Shown here one piece after another: positions 7,619-14,221 of a stretch of DNA of 28,238 nucleotides. Source of the DNA: JAICJR01 sp036555755 (GTDB taxonomy: Bacteria; Actinomycetota; Thermoleophilia; Solirubrobacterales; Thermoleophilaceae); assembly GCA_036555755.1 (NCBI GenBank), contig DATBKS010000189.1, positions 1-28,238 on the forward strand, in the 5' to 3' direction. The position numbers and the translations under genes are program-made. Within the stretch, counting starts at the first letter, position 1; every line of letters starts with the position of its first letter. A model generated the notes under the pieces. It saw nothing but the letters and a program-made list of their open reading frames with translations. It was not told where the DNA came from and did not search any database.

Positions 7619-7768
7619 ATGAACACGAGCAGCATCTACATCGAGTGCGACATTCCCCCGGGAATGACCTGCGCCGAGTACCGCCGCCGCCGCGCTGAGA
7701 TCGGCCGCCCGCGCCAGCGTCGCATCAACCGCCTCCGGTTCCCGCGCCGCCCACGCTTCGCGATCTAA
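7619..7768 (+). CDS. Tiny basic hypothetical protein (49 aa)
   Basis: An ORF of 49 codons starting at ATG directly behind a -10-like TAGATT and ending at TAA. It begins MNTSSIYIECDIPPGMTCAE and then becomes strongly basic (YRRRRAEIGRPRQRRINRLR) with an aromatic end (FPRRPRFAI). The N-terminal strand followed by PPGMTCAEYRRRR resembles a recurrent actinobacterial small-protein pattern, but I cannot attach a family name. Its stop overlaps the stop of the minus-strand regulator remnant. Codon use with G/C third positions and the promoter position favour a real gene. The Arg-rich tail suggests nucleic-acid or membrane contact; function unknown. Confidence 0.55.
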   Translation: MNTSSIYIECDIPPGMTCAEYRRRRAEIGRPRQRRINRLRFPRRPRFAI

Positions 7769-7914
7769 GCCGTCGCCGCCTCAGCGGCGTCCCCGACGCG
7801 GAAGAGCGATGCACAGCGCTCCGCCGCCGCCGGATCTCCCTCGACCGACAGGCGCCCGGCCTCGATGGCCGCCGTCGCAGAGAGCACGCCGCGCCCGATG
7901 GCCGCGAACGTCAT
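7765..7914 (-). pseudogene. C-terminal remnant of a HxlR/SCP2-type regulator (tentative)
   Basis: On the minus strand 49 codons can be read (MTFAAIGRGVLSATAAIEAG, then RLSVEGDPAAAERCASLF, then VGDAAEAATA and TAG). The phrase AIEAGRLSVEGDPAAAERCASLF is the kind of end seen in winged-helix (HxlR-like) regulators that carry a C-terminal SCP2-like ligand domain. Nothing of the HTH or most of the SCP2 domain precedes it: an in-frame TAG lies just upstream and the opposite strand there codes the start of the methyltransferase remnant. I read it as the surviving 3' end of a deleted gene. It could instead be a chance frame; the match is by eye and short. Confidence 0.35.
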
Positions 7915-8190
7915 CGCGCCCCCGCCGCTGATCTACCTGAGCGGCCTGGGAGTCGGCGCCGTCCTCGAGCTGCTCCTCCCCTCTGCCTCAGTGCCCGCCG
8001 GGCTCGAATGGGGACTGGGAGGAGCCCTGGGATCGCCCTGCTGTTCGGTGCGCTTTGGATGCTCGCCACGCTGCTTCCCACGCTGGCGATCGTCGAGTTC
8101 GGCGTGATCCACCGCGAGGAGCGCTACCTCGCGCGGCAGTTCGGCGCGGAGTACGAGAGCTACCGCTCACGAACCCGCCGTTGGCTATAG
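7898..8190 (+). pseudogene. Isoprenylcysteine carboxyl methyltransferase-like gene, internally deleted and frameshifted
   Basis: Two pieces in different frames together look like a bacterial ICMT-family membrane methyltransferase. The first frame, from ATG 7898, gives MAANVIAPPPLIYLSGLGVG and ELLLPSASVPAGLEWGLGGALG. After about 8030 the homology continues one frame over with IALLFGALWMLATLLPT, then EFGVIHREERYLARQFGAEY and ESYRSRTRRWL, the family's usual C-terminus ending at TAG 8190. Missing between them is the middle ~55-60 residues, where the family has its T-x-GPYRxxRNPMY SAM/substrate motif. With the core gone and the frame shifted, an active enzyme is very unlikely. A recombination that also truncated the neighbouring regulator would explain both remnants. 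Family assignment is fairly sure, the deletion history is inferred. Confidence 0.7.
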
Positions 8191-8241
8191 CGGCCTAAGC
8201 GCGAAAACCGAGGACGCCGGCGGGCGAAGGTTTGCAGCCGG

Positions 8242-8637
8242 CTAGAGGTGATCCCGGAGATCGAACGCCGAGTCAAAAGCGTCCTCGTCCGGATCCGCGA
8301 AGAACTGCGGGTTGACGCAGTCGAAGGCGTCGCCATTGCCGTCGTAGGCCTTCTCGACCGAGAACTTGCAACGGGAGATCGGGCGGCCGGTCATCTTCAC
8401 GCCGCCGAAGCCGTGGCGCGTGCGCTCGGCCTCCTCGAACACCGCGACATCGATCTCGCCGCGGAACACCTTGTTCATACAGCCCATGAAGCGGCGGCCG
8501 GTGCGCTCGTCGTCGAAGAGGTACAGGTAGGGACAGCGGGACTCGATGCAGCCGGTGGGATGAACGAGTCGATCGCAGAAGGCGCAGCACTGCCTGCACT
8601 CATGTGCGGATGCGCTCTGACTGGTCGTCCCAGGCAC
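8242..8637 (-). CDS. Cysteine-rich hypothetical protein
   Basis: 131 residues, no family recognised. The N-terminal half is cysteine-rich: a cluster with spacing C-x2-C-C-x2-C-x8-C-x4-C (HECRQCCAFCDRLVHP, GCIESRCPYLYLF), another Cys in RRFMGCMNKVFRGE, and two more later (ISRCKFSV, FDCVNPQFF), nine in all. This looks like a metal (Zn or Fe-S) binding module or a disulfide-rich fold; no signal peptide is visible, so a cytoplasmic metal site is more likely. The C-terminus is acidic (ADPDEDAFDSAFDLRDHL). I chose GTG 8637, not the TTG one codon earlier, because TACACT lies exactly 6 nt upstream, the leaderless arrangement. It is divergent from the small membrane protein. Confidence 0.75.
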   Translation of the reverse strand: MPGTTSQSASAHECRQCCAFCDRLVHPTGCIESRCPYLYLFDDERTGRRFMGCMNKVFRGEIDVAVFEEAERTRHGFGGVKMTGRPISRCKFSVEKAYDGNGDAFDCVNPQFFADPDEDAFDSAFDLRDHL

Positions 8638-8643
8638 CAAATC

Positions 8644-8649
8644 AGTGTA
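8644..8649 (-). promoter_or_regulatory. Putative -10 box of the Cys-rich gene
   Basis: TACACT, 6 nt before GTG 8637. It and the TAGCCT box at 8671 are back to back within 33 bp, so both genes are controlled from one tiny intergenic region. Confidence 0.45.
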
Positions 8650-8670
8650 GCCGCGGTCGGCCTACCGAAG

Positions 8671-8676
8671 TAGCCT
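8671..8676 (+). promoter_or_regulatory. Putative -10 box of the small membrane protein gene
   Basis: TAGCCT, 12 nt before GTG 8689, leaving room for a leader of only about 5 nt. Confidence 0.35.
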
Positions 8677-8688
8677 CTGCGTACGGGT

Positions 8689-9048
8689 GTGGGGGCTTTG
8701 CGTAAACGATTGACTCCTCTGTTCGTGGGGCAGCTCTTGGCCTGTGGACTGTGGATCGGCCTGCTGTACGCCGCGGCCGAGATCGTCGACAACGGCGCGG
8801 CCCAGGCGGCGATCGCGATCGGCGCGACACTCGCTCTGGGCGCCTTCGTGGGCCGCTGGTGGGTGCTCGCGGTCCCGGCCTTGCTGCTGGTGGTCGGCAC
8901 CATCGTGAACGCGGCGACCGTGGGCACCGGCTACAGCGAGGACACGTTCGGCAGCATCGAGGCGCTGCTGATCGCCGTCTTCCTGTTCGCCGAGTTCCTG
9001 CTGGCTATGCCGGTGGCCTTCCGGACCGTCGCGCGCCGGCTGAGCTGA
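8689..9048 (+). CDS. Small four-helix membrane protein, unknown function
   Basis: 119 residues starting at GTG with a short basic N-terminus (MGALRKRLTPLF) and four likely membrane segments: VGQLLACGLWIGLLYAAAE, AAIAIGATLALGAFVG, WWVLAVPALLLVVGTIVNAA and ALLIAVFLFAEFLLAMPVAF, ending in a basic tail (RTVARRLS). The positive ends suggest both termini in the cytoplasm. No family recognised and no catalytic or metal residues stand out. It is convergent with dnaE: its TGA is followed directly by the dnaE stop codon on the other strand, with no base between. Confidence 0.75.
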   Translation: MGALRKRLTPLFVGQLLACGLWIGLLYAAAEIVDNGAAQAAIAIGATLALGAFVGRWWVLAVPALLLVVGTIVNAATVGTGYSEDTFGSIEALLIAVFLFAEFLLAMPVAFRTVARRLS

Positions 9049-12000
9049 CTAAGCCGCTATACGGACTCCCGTCAACGCCGCCAGCTCGGTCCGGCACTCG
9101 CTCGAGGCCGAGACCTTGTACTCGCTGCCGAGCAGCAGCGAGCGCTCGCCGACGCACACCATCAGCTCGTGGTCGCCGCGGTTGTGGTGCACCACGTCGC
9201 GCAGCTCGTCGAGGAAGTGCTCTGAGACACCCGCCGGTACGTGGAGCGTTATTCGCTTCGGCGGCGCCGCCGCCATAGCCGCCGCTTCTCTCTTGGCATC
9301 TTCGACCTCCTCGTGGGAGGGCTCGAAGAGCTCCACGTCCTGCACCACCAGCTTGGTCTCGCCGGCCTCCTTGTGGTCCACCCGCCCGCGCACGATCAGC
9401 ACGCGGTCGCCCGTGATCTTGTCCTCGTTGGCGGCGTAGGCGGAGTTGAAGACCAGCATCTCGACCGACCCCTCGAGGTCGTCAAGCGTGGCGAACATCA
9501 TTGGGTCGCCCTTCTTGGTGCGGATCTTCTTCGACTCGGTGATCGTGCCGCCGACCGTGACCCACTCGCCGTCCTTCTTCTTCTCGAGCTCCGCGATCGA
9601 GCACTCCACGCGCAACCGGAGCGCCGCCCGCACCTCCTTGAGCGGATGGCTCGACAGGAACAGGCCGAGCGTCTCCTTCTCCATCGCGCCGCGCTCGTTG
9701 CGGTCGTCGGGGACCGACGGCACGGGCGGATGGTGCGGCCCGCCGAACGGCGACGGCCCCGCTCCCCCGCTTGGCCCGCTCGCCGGCGCCGGCTCCTCGA
9801 GGTCGAAGATCGAGCCCTGCCCGAGCAGCGCGTCCTGCTGCGCCTTCTGCCCCGAGCCCTGCGCCTCGGGGAGGATCTGGAGCATCCCGTTGCGGCTCGC
9901 GCCTGTCGAGTCGAGCGCGCCGCACTTGATCAGCGACTCGATCGCCTTCTTGTTCACCGCCCGGCAGTCCACCCGCTCGCAGAAGTCCCAGATCGAGCGG
10001 AATGAGCCGCCCGACTCGCGCGCCTCGATGATCGCGTCGACCGCCGCCGCGCCGACGTTCTTCACGGCGTCGAGGCCGAAGCGGATGTTGCCCTCGACGA
10101 CCACGAAGTCGTGCCCCGACTCGTTGACGTCGGGCGGCAGCACCTCGATCCCCATGTCCTCGCAGCGGGAGACGAAGAACGGCACCTTGTCCTTGGTGGA
10201 CATGACCGACGAGATCAGCGCCGCCATGTACTCGGCCGGGTAGTTGGCCTTGAGCCAGGCGGTGCGGTACGAGATCAGCCCGTAGCAGGCGGCGTGGGAG
10301 TTGTGAGAGACGATTCCATTGGCGATGAAATTCAACGGGCCGTTCGGCGCCATCTCGACGTCATAGGTCATGCCCTCGCCGCAGGGTTCGATGCTGACGA
10401 TCGGGTCCCCGTTCTCGGCGTGTTCGACGGAGAGCTCGTGGCCAATCGTCTCCTTGAAGTCTTCCGGAGTAACCACGACGTAGGGCAGGTCTCCGTACTT
10501 CTCATCGAAGAACTCGCGGGTGCGGTCCATCCCGTCCATCTCCCAATAAATGCCGACGAAATAGAAGTCGCAGATCCGCCCGTTCGGGAGCACTTTGTGC
10601 ATCTCAAAATTGAAGCCCTGTTCGATCAGCCATTCACACATGTCGCGTTCAGGCTGGCTTGCACACCACATGCCGTTGCTCGCGATCGAGCAGCGCCCAT
10701 AGCCGGGACCTGAGTCGTAGCAATCGCGCACCGTTGTCGGGGACCGCTCGATCTGCAACTGTCGCCACTCTGGATCGTTGGCGTAGAGCCACTTGATGCG
10801 CTCGTGCATCGCCGCCGTGCCGGCGCGCGTGAGATATGGATGAAGGTCATGCATCCGCTTCATGTGCGCGACCTTCTCCCCCAGAGGCCTGCTCGCCTGA
10901 TAGGCGCGCATCCGCTCCGCGGTACGACGATCCTGCTCCTTGCGCTCCGGCCGTTGAGCCAAAGCCGTCATCGTCTTGCGTCGGGCCTCTCGCTGACGCT
11001 CGGAGATCATGGGCAGAGTGATCAGTTCAGTCCCCACCTTCATCTCGCTGACCGGCATGTAGCCAGCGGTCGTCATTAGTCGGTGCTCAGCAGTCACTTT
11101 GATCTGGCGTCCGCTCGCGGTCTTGACATGAAGTAGCGGCTTCCGTCCGGTGCGGACGATTCTCGACACCTTGTGGGGGCGAATCTGACCGTCGGGCCAC
11201 ATGGCCAGGATCGCCTCGGGCTGAAGACGATAAGCCTCGGAGAGCCGGACGCGACGGTGGTCAGGAAGGATCACCCGCGTATCCCTGAACGCGCACTTGT
11301 TGAAGGAGTAGTCGGCGGCGGCCTCGTTGACCGCCCACAGGTCCTGGATCACGTTCTCGCTCGTGCCCGTGCCGCGGGCGCCCTCGAAGAAGGACTCCTT
11401 CATCGAGGCCATCTTGGCCCGGTCCTTCTTGCCGATCGCCTTGCGCAGATCGTCGGCCTGGGGACCGCTGAAGCCGGCGATCGACTTGGCGATCTGCATC
11501 GACTGCTCCTGGTAGAGGATCACCGAGTAGGTGGACTCCGTGATCGGGCGCAGCCGTTCGTCGATGTAGTTGCTGGCCTCGGGGTTGCGCTTGTTGCGCG
11601 CGTAGGTGTCGATGAAGCGCATCGCGCCCGGACGGTAGAGCGCGTTGAGCGCGACGAGGTCCTCGAACTCCGTCGGCCGCACCTTGCGAAGCGCCTCGCG
11701 CATGCCGTCGGACTCGAACTGGAACACGCCGACCGAGTCGCCCCGCGCGAGCATCTCATATGTCTTCACGTCGTCGAGCGGGAGCAGCGACATGTCGGGC
11801 CGCTCGCCGTCCGAGCGCTCGATGATGTCGAGCGCCGACTCGATCACGTCGAGGTTGCGCAGCCCGAGGAAGTCCATCTTCAGCAGGCCGATCTCCTCGA
11901 TCGGCTTCATCGAGTACTGCGTGACGGTCTTGTACGAGCGCCCACCGTCCTCGTCGACCGCGCCGCGCTCCTCGGCGAGCTGCAGCGGCACGATGTCCGT

Positions 12001-13563
12001 GAGCGGCCGGTCCGCGATCACCACCGCCGCCGCGTGGATCGATGAGTTGCGCACCGTTCCCTCGAGGCCCTTGGCGAGATCGACGATCTCCTTGGCGACC
12101 GGATCCTCGGAGTACGCGCGCGCGAGCTCCTCGCCCGGCTTGAGGCAGTCCTCGAACGACGGCGGCCGGCCCATGATCGGGTCCGGGATCAGCTTGGCGA
12201 GGCGGTCGCCCGCGCCGTAGTCGTGCCCGAGCACGCGCGCGGCGTCGCGCGTGGCCGCGCGCGGGAACATGCGGCCGAAGGTGACGATCTGGGCCACCGA
12301 GTCCTGGCCGTACTTGTCGGCGACGTAGCGGATCACGCGGTCGCGACCCTTCACCGAGAAGTCGATGTCGATATCCGGCATCGACACGCGCTCGGCGTTG
12401 AGGAAGCGCTCGAACAGCAGGTCGTAGCGGAGCGGATCGACGTCCGTGATCCGCAGCGCGTAGGAGACGATCGAGCCGGCCGCCGAGCCGCGGCCCGGGC
12501 CGACGGCGATGCCGTTGTCCTTGGCGAACTTGACGAAGTCCCAGACGATCAGGAAGTAGGCGTTGAAGCCCATCCGGTCGATCACGTCGAGCTCCATGTC
12601 GAGCCGCTCGACGGCGTCGGACGGGAGCGGGTCCCCGTAGCGCTCGCGCAGACCGGCCATCGCCAGCTCGCGCAGGTAGGCGCCCTCCTGCTCCCCGTTG
12701 GGCGTCGGGTAGCGCGGGATGAGCATCTTGCCGAGCTCGATGTCGACGTTGCAGCGCTCGGCGATCTCCAGCGTCGAGGCGATCGCGTCCGGCCACTCGG
12801 AGAAGGCGTCGGCCATCTCCTGGTTGTCCTTCAAATAGAACTCGTTGGTGTCGAAGCTCAGCTTGGGCTCGGCCAGCGTGGACTTGGTCTGCACGCACAA
12901 GAGCGCCGCGTGGTGGTGGTAGTCCTCGCGCCGGAGGTAGTGGACGTCGGCGGTGCCCACGAGCGGGCGCCCCACCTCGCGCGCCACGCGCACGATCCCC
13001 TCGTTGGCCTTCGCCTGGTCGGCGATGCCGTTCTGCTGGACCTCGAAGTAGACGTTCTCTGGGCTGAAGACCTGCAGTAGGTCGTCCACGTGCGAACGCG
13101 CCTCGGCTGGGTTGTCCTCCACGATCCGGCGGCAGAAGCGCGACTGGAGGCAGCCCGTGAGCACGATGACGTCCTTCGAGTAGCGCGACAGCAGGTCCAT
13201 GTCGACGTTGGCCTTGCCGCGCTTGTAGCCCTCGAGGAAGCCGGCCGAGCTCAGCTTGGTGAGGTTGCGGAAGCCCTCGTCCGTCGAGGCGAGAAGTGTG
13301 AGGTGGTTGCGCTCGTAGCGAACCGCCTCGGTGCGGATGTCGTCGACGAGGTAGGCCTCGACGCCGAGGATCGGCTTGATCCCGGCCTTCTTGCAGGCCT
13401 TGTAGAGCTCGATCGAGCCGTTCATCACCCCGTGGTCGGTGAGCCCGAGCGCCGGCTGGCCGAACTCCGCCGCGCGGTCGACGAGGCCCTGGATCTTGCA
13501 GGCGCCGTCGAGCAGCGAGTACTCGGAGTGGACGTGGAGGTGTACGGCCGGGCTGGTCGGCAT
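9049..13563 (-). CDS. dnaE: DNA polymerase III subunit alpha with in-frame intein
   Basis: The replicative polymerase, 1504 codons, of which 332 are an intein; the spliced product would be 1172 residues, the usual DnaE length. The N-terminal PHP domain has HLHVHSEYSLLDG (His8, 10, 12) and LTDHGVMNG. The catalytic palm has MPDIDIDFS (Asp399 and Asp401) and KMDFLGLRNLD (Asp564), matching the three catalytic Asp of the family. After the intein come SHAACYGLISYRTAWLKANY, a tandem helix-hairpin-helix region (GLDAVKNVGAAAVDAI), a Pro/Gly linker near 1290-1320, an OB-fold (WVTVGGTITESKKIRTKKGD) and a C-terminal tail domain for clamp/tau contacts. The PHP metal residues look intact, so proofreading activity is possible. 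Start ATG 13563 has no Shine-Dalgarno but a TAAGAT box 9 nt upstream. Confidence 0.98.
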   Translation of the reverse strand: MPTSPAVHLHVHSEYSLLDGACKIQGLVDRAAEFGQPALGLTDHGVMNGSIELYKACKKAGIKPILGVEAYLVDDIRTEAVRYERNHLTLLASTDEGFRNLTKLSSAGFLEGYKRGKANVDMDLLSRYSKDVIVLTGCLQSRFCRRIVEDNPAEARSHVDDLLQVFSPENVYFEVQQNGIADQAKANEGIVRVAREVGRPLVGTADVHYLRREDYHHHAALLCVQTKSTLAEPKLSFDTNEFYLKDNQEMADAFSEWPDAIASTLEIAERCNVDIELGKMLIPRYPTPNGEQEGAYLRELAMAGLRERYGDPLPSDAVERLDMELDVIDRMGFNAYFLIVWDFVKFAKDNGIAVGPGRGSAAGSIVSYALRITDVDPLRYDLLFERFLNAERVSMPDIDIDFSVKGRDRVIRYVADKYGQDSVAQIVTFGRMFPRAATRDAARVLGHDYGAGDRLAKLIPDPIMGRPPSFEDCLKPGEELARAYSEDPVAKEIVDLAKGLEGTVRNSSIHAAAVVIADRPLTDIVPLQLAEERGAVDEDGGRSYKTVTQYSMKPIEEIGLLKMDFLGLRNLDVIESALDIIERSDGERPDMSLLPLDDVKTYEMLARGDSVGVFQFESDGMREALRKVRPTEFEDLVALNALYRPGAMRFIDTYARNKRNPEASNYIDERLRPITESTYSVILYQEQSMQIAKSIAGFSGPQADDLRKAIGKKDRAKMASMKESFFEGARGTGTSENVIQDLWAVNEAAADYSFNKCAFRDTRVILPDHRRVRLSEAYRLQPEAILAMWPDGQIRPHKVSRIVRTGRKPLLHVKTASGRQIKVTAEHRLMTTAGYMPVSEMKVGTELITLPMISERQREARRKTMTALAQRPERKEQDRRTAERMRAYQASRPLGEKVAHMKRMHDLHPYLTRAGTAAMHERIKWLYANDPEWRQLQIERSPTTVRDCYDSGPGYGRCSIASNGMWCASQPERDMCEWLIEQGFNFEMHKVLPNGRICDFYFVGIYWEMDGMDRTREFFDEKYGDLPYVVVTPEDFKETIGHELSVEHAENGDPIVSIEPCGEGMTYDVEMAPNGPLNFIANGIVSHNSHAACYGLISYRTAWLKANYPAEYMAALISSVMSTKDKVPFFVSRCEDMGIEVLPPDVNESGHDFVVVEGNIRFGLDAVKNVGAAAVDAIIEARESGGSFRSIWDFCERVDCRAVNKKAIESLIKCGALDSTGASRNGMLQILPEAQGSGQKAQQDALLGQGSIFDLEEPAPASGPSGGAGPSPFGGPHHPPVPSVPDDRNERGAMEKETLGLFLSSHPLKEVRAALRLRVECSIAELEKKKDGEWVTVGGTITESKKIRTKKGDPMMFATLDDLEGSVEMLVFNSAYAANEDKITGDRVLIVRGRVDHKEAGETKLVVQDVELFEPSHEEVEDAKREAAAMAAAPPKRITLHVPAGVSEHFLDELRDVVHHNRGDHELMVCVGERSLLLGSEYKVSASSECRTELAALTGVRIAA
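10300..11295 (-). mobile_element. DnaE intein with PD-(D/E)XK/Vsr-like homing endonuclease domain
   Basis: Precursor residues 757-1088 (332 aa), inserted in the polymerase motif YSFNK/SHAACYG. Block A begins with the nucleophile Cys (CAFRDTRVILPDHR), block B has TAEHRLMT (Thr68 and His71 of the intein), and blocks F/G read TYDVEM then LNFIANGIVSHN, with penultimate His, terminal Asn and Ser as the +1 extein residue, all as needed for splicing. Residues ~97-190 are helical, basic and reminiscent of NUMOD-type DNA-binding repeats. Residues ~197-285 look like a Vsr/DUF559-type nuclease: ASQPERDMCEWLIEQGFNFE (Glu216), ICDFYFVGIYWEMDGMD (Asp243, Glu252, Asp254) and KYGDLPYVVVTPEDF. There is no LAGLIDADG or HNH motif. 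The element's DNA is visibly less GC-rich than the flanking dnaE, consistent with recent arrival. Splicing looks competent; nuclease activity is uncertain because the usual His is replaced. Confidence 0.92.
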
Positions 13564-13572
13564 CGAGAAGCG

Positions 13573-13578
13573 ATCTTA
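13573..13578 (-). promoter_or_regulatory. Putative -10 box of dnaE
   Basis: TAAGAT on the minus strand, 9 nt before the dnaE ATG, leaving at most a 2-3 nt leader. Confidence 0.45.
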
Positions 13579-13699
13579 GGGTCGCGGTCAGATGGCTTCG
13601 AAGCGCCCGAGACACGGATCTTCGGAGCTTGCGGGGTATCCGCGCCGGGGAATGAGTTCGTGGTTACCCACGATGCGATACGTGGTCCCCGGAACGATG

Positions 13700-13721
13700 C
13701 TTGGGGGCATGAGCCCCCAAG
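13700..13721 (+). promoter_or_regulatory. Perfect hairpin with the start codon in its loop
   Basis: CTTGGGGGC (13700-13708) pairs perfectly with GCCCCCAAG (13713-13721); the 4-base loop ATGA contains the ATG start of the DUF4395 gene. The only Shine-Dalgarno-like bases (GGGGG) are in the left arm and would be sequestered. It could control initiation of the two-gene operon. An alternative upstream ATG at 13697 would put the hairpin just inside the coding region. Confidence 0.5.
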
Positions 13722-14221
13722 CAGCCGTCTTCAATGAGAACGAGGTACGCGCGGCCGCCGGACTGACGATGGTCACCGGCGCCGTGGCGTTCAGCTACGC
13801 GTACTTCGCCAAGAACTACCTGCCGCTCCAGGCGGTCACGGTCTTCTTCTTCGCCGAATTCCTGATCCGGCTGACCGCCGGCCTGCGCTACAGCCCGACG
13901 GGCATCGTGGCGCGCGGAATGACGCTCCGCCAGCCGCCCGACTGGGTGTCGGCGAAGCCCAAGCGCTTCGCCTGGACGCTCGGCCTCGGCATGTCGTTCG
14001 CGATGGTGATCATCACGAACAGCGGCATCCGCGGCTGGCTGCCGCGGTCGATCTGCCTCGTCTGCCTGACCCTGATGTGGATGGAGTCGGTGCTCGGGCT
14101 GTGCCTGGGCTGCAAGATCTACGGCCTGCTCCTGCGGCGCGGCTGGATCGGCCGCGATCCGGCGATCGAGGTGTGCGCCCAGGGCGAGTGCGAGCCGGCG
14201 CTCCGGCAGAGGGAGGCGTAA
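13709..14221 (+). CDS. DUF4395-type membrane protein with cysteine pairs
   Basis: 170 residues from ATG 13709. Membrane segments: GLTMVTGAVAFSYAYFA, LQAVTVFFFAEFLIRLTAG, TLGLGMSFAMVIITNSG and ICLVCLTLMWMESVLGLCLG. Six cysteines fall in three pairs: C116xxC119 and C132xxC135 at the two ends of the last membrane segment, and C156/C161 in a short cytoplasmic tail (VCAQGECEP). The CLGCKIYGLLLRRG ending is the signature of DUF4395, a family of unknown function often found with thioredoxin- or rhodanese-like genes. The CxxC pairs fit a thiol redox or sulfur-carrying role. The stop overlaps the start of the next gene (TAATG), so the two proteins are translationally coupled. In-frame ATGs exist upstream (13592, 13697), but the family N-terminus fits 13709. 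Confidence 0.82.
   Translation: MSPQAAVFNENEVRAAAGLTMVTGAVAFSYAYFAKNYLPLQAVTVFFFAEFLIRLTAGLRYSPTGIVARGMTLRQPPDWVSAKPKRFAWTLGLGMSFAMVIITNSGIRGWLPRSICLVCLTLMWMESVLGLCLGCKIYGLLLRRGWIGRDPAIEVCAQGECEPALRQREA

Noticed and set aside
7435..7620. Minus-strand frame between the two tiny ORFs, starting MAAIYVRSQPGS.
   Set aside because: It overlaps both better-supported tiny ORF starts, has codon use unlike neighbouring genes (many A/T third positions) and shows no recognisable pattern.
11756..13615. 619-codon minus-strand frame inside dnaE.
   Set aside because: Out of frame with dnaE and composed of Arg/Ala/Pro-rich sequence; a shadow of the polymerase gene.
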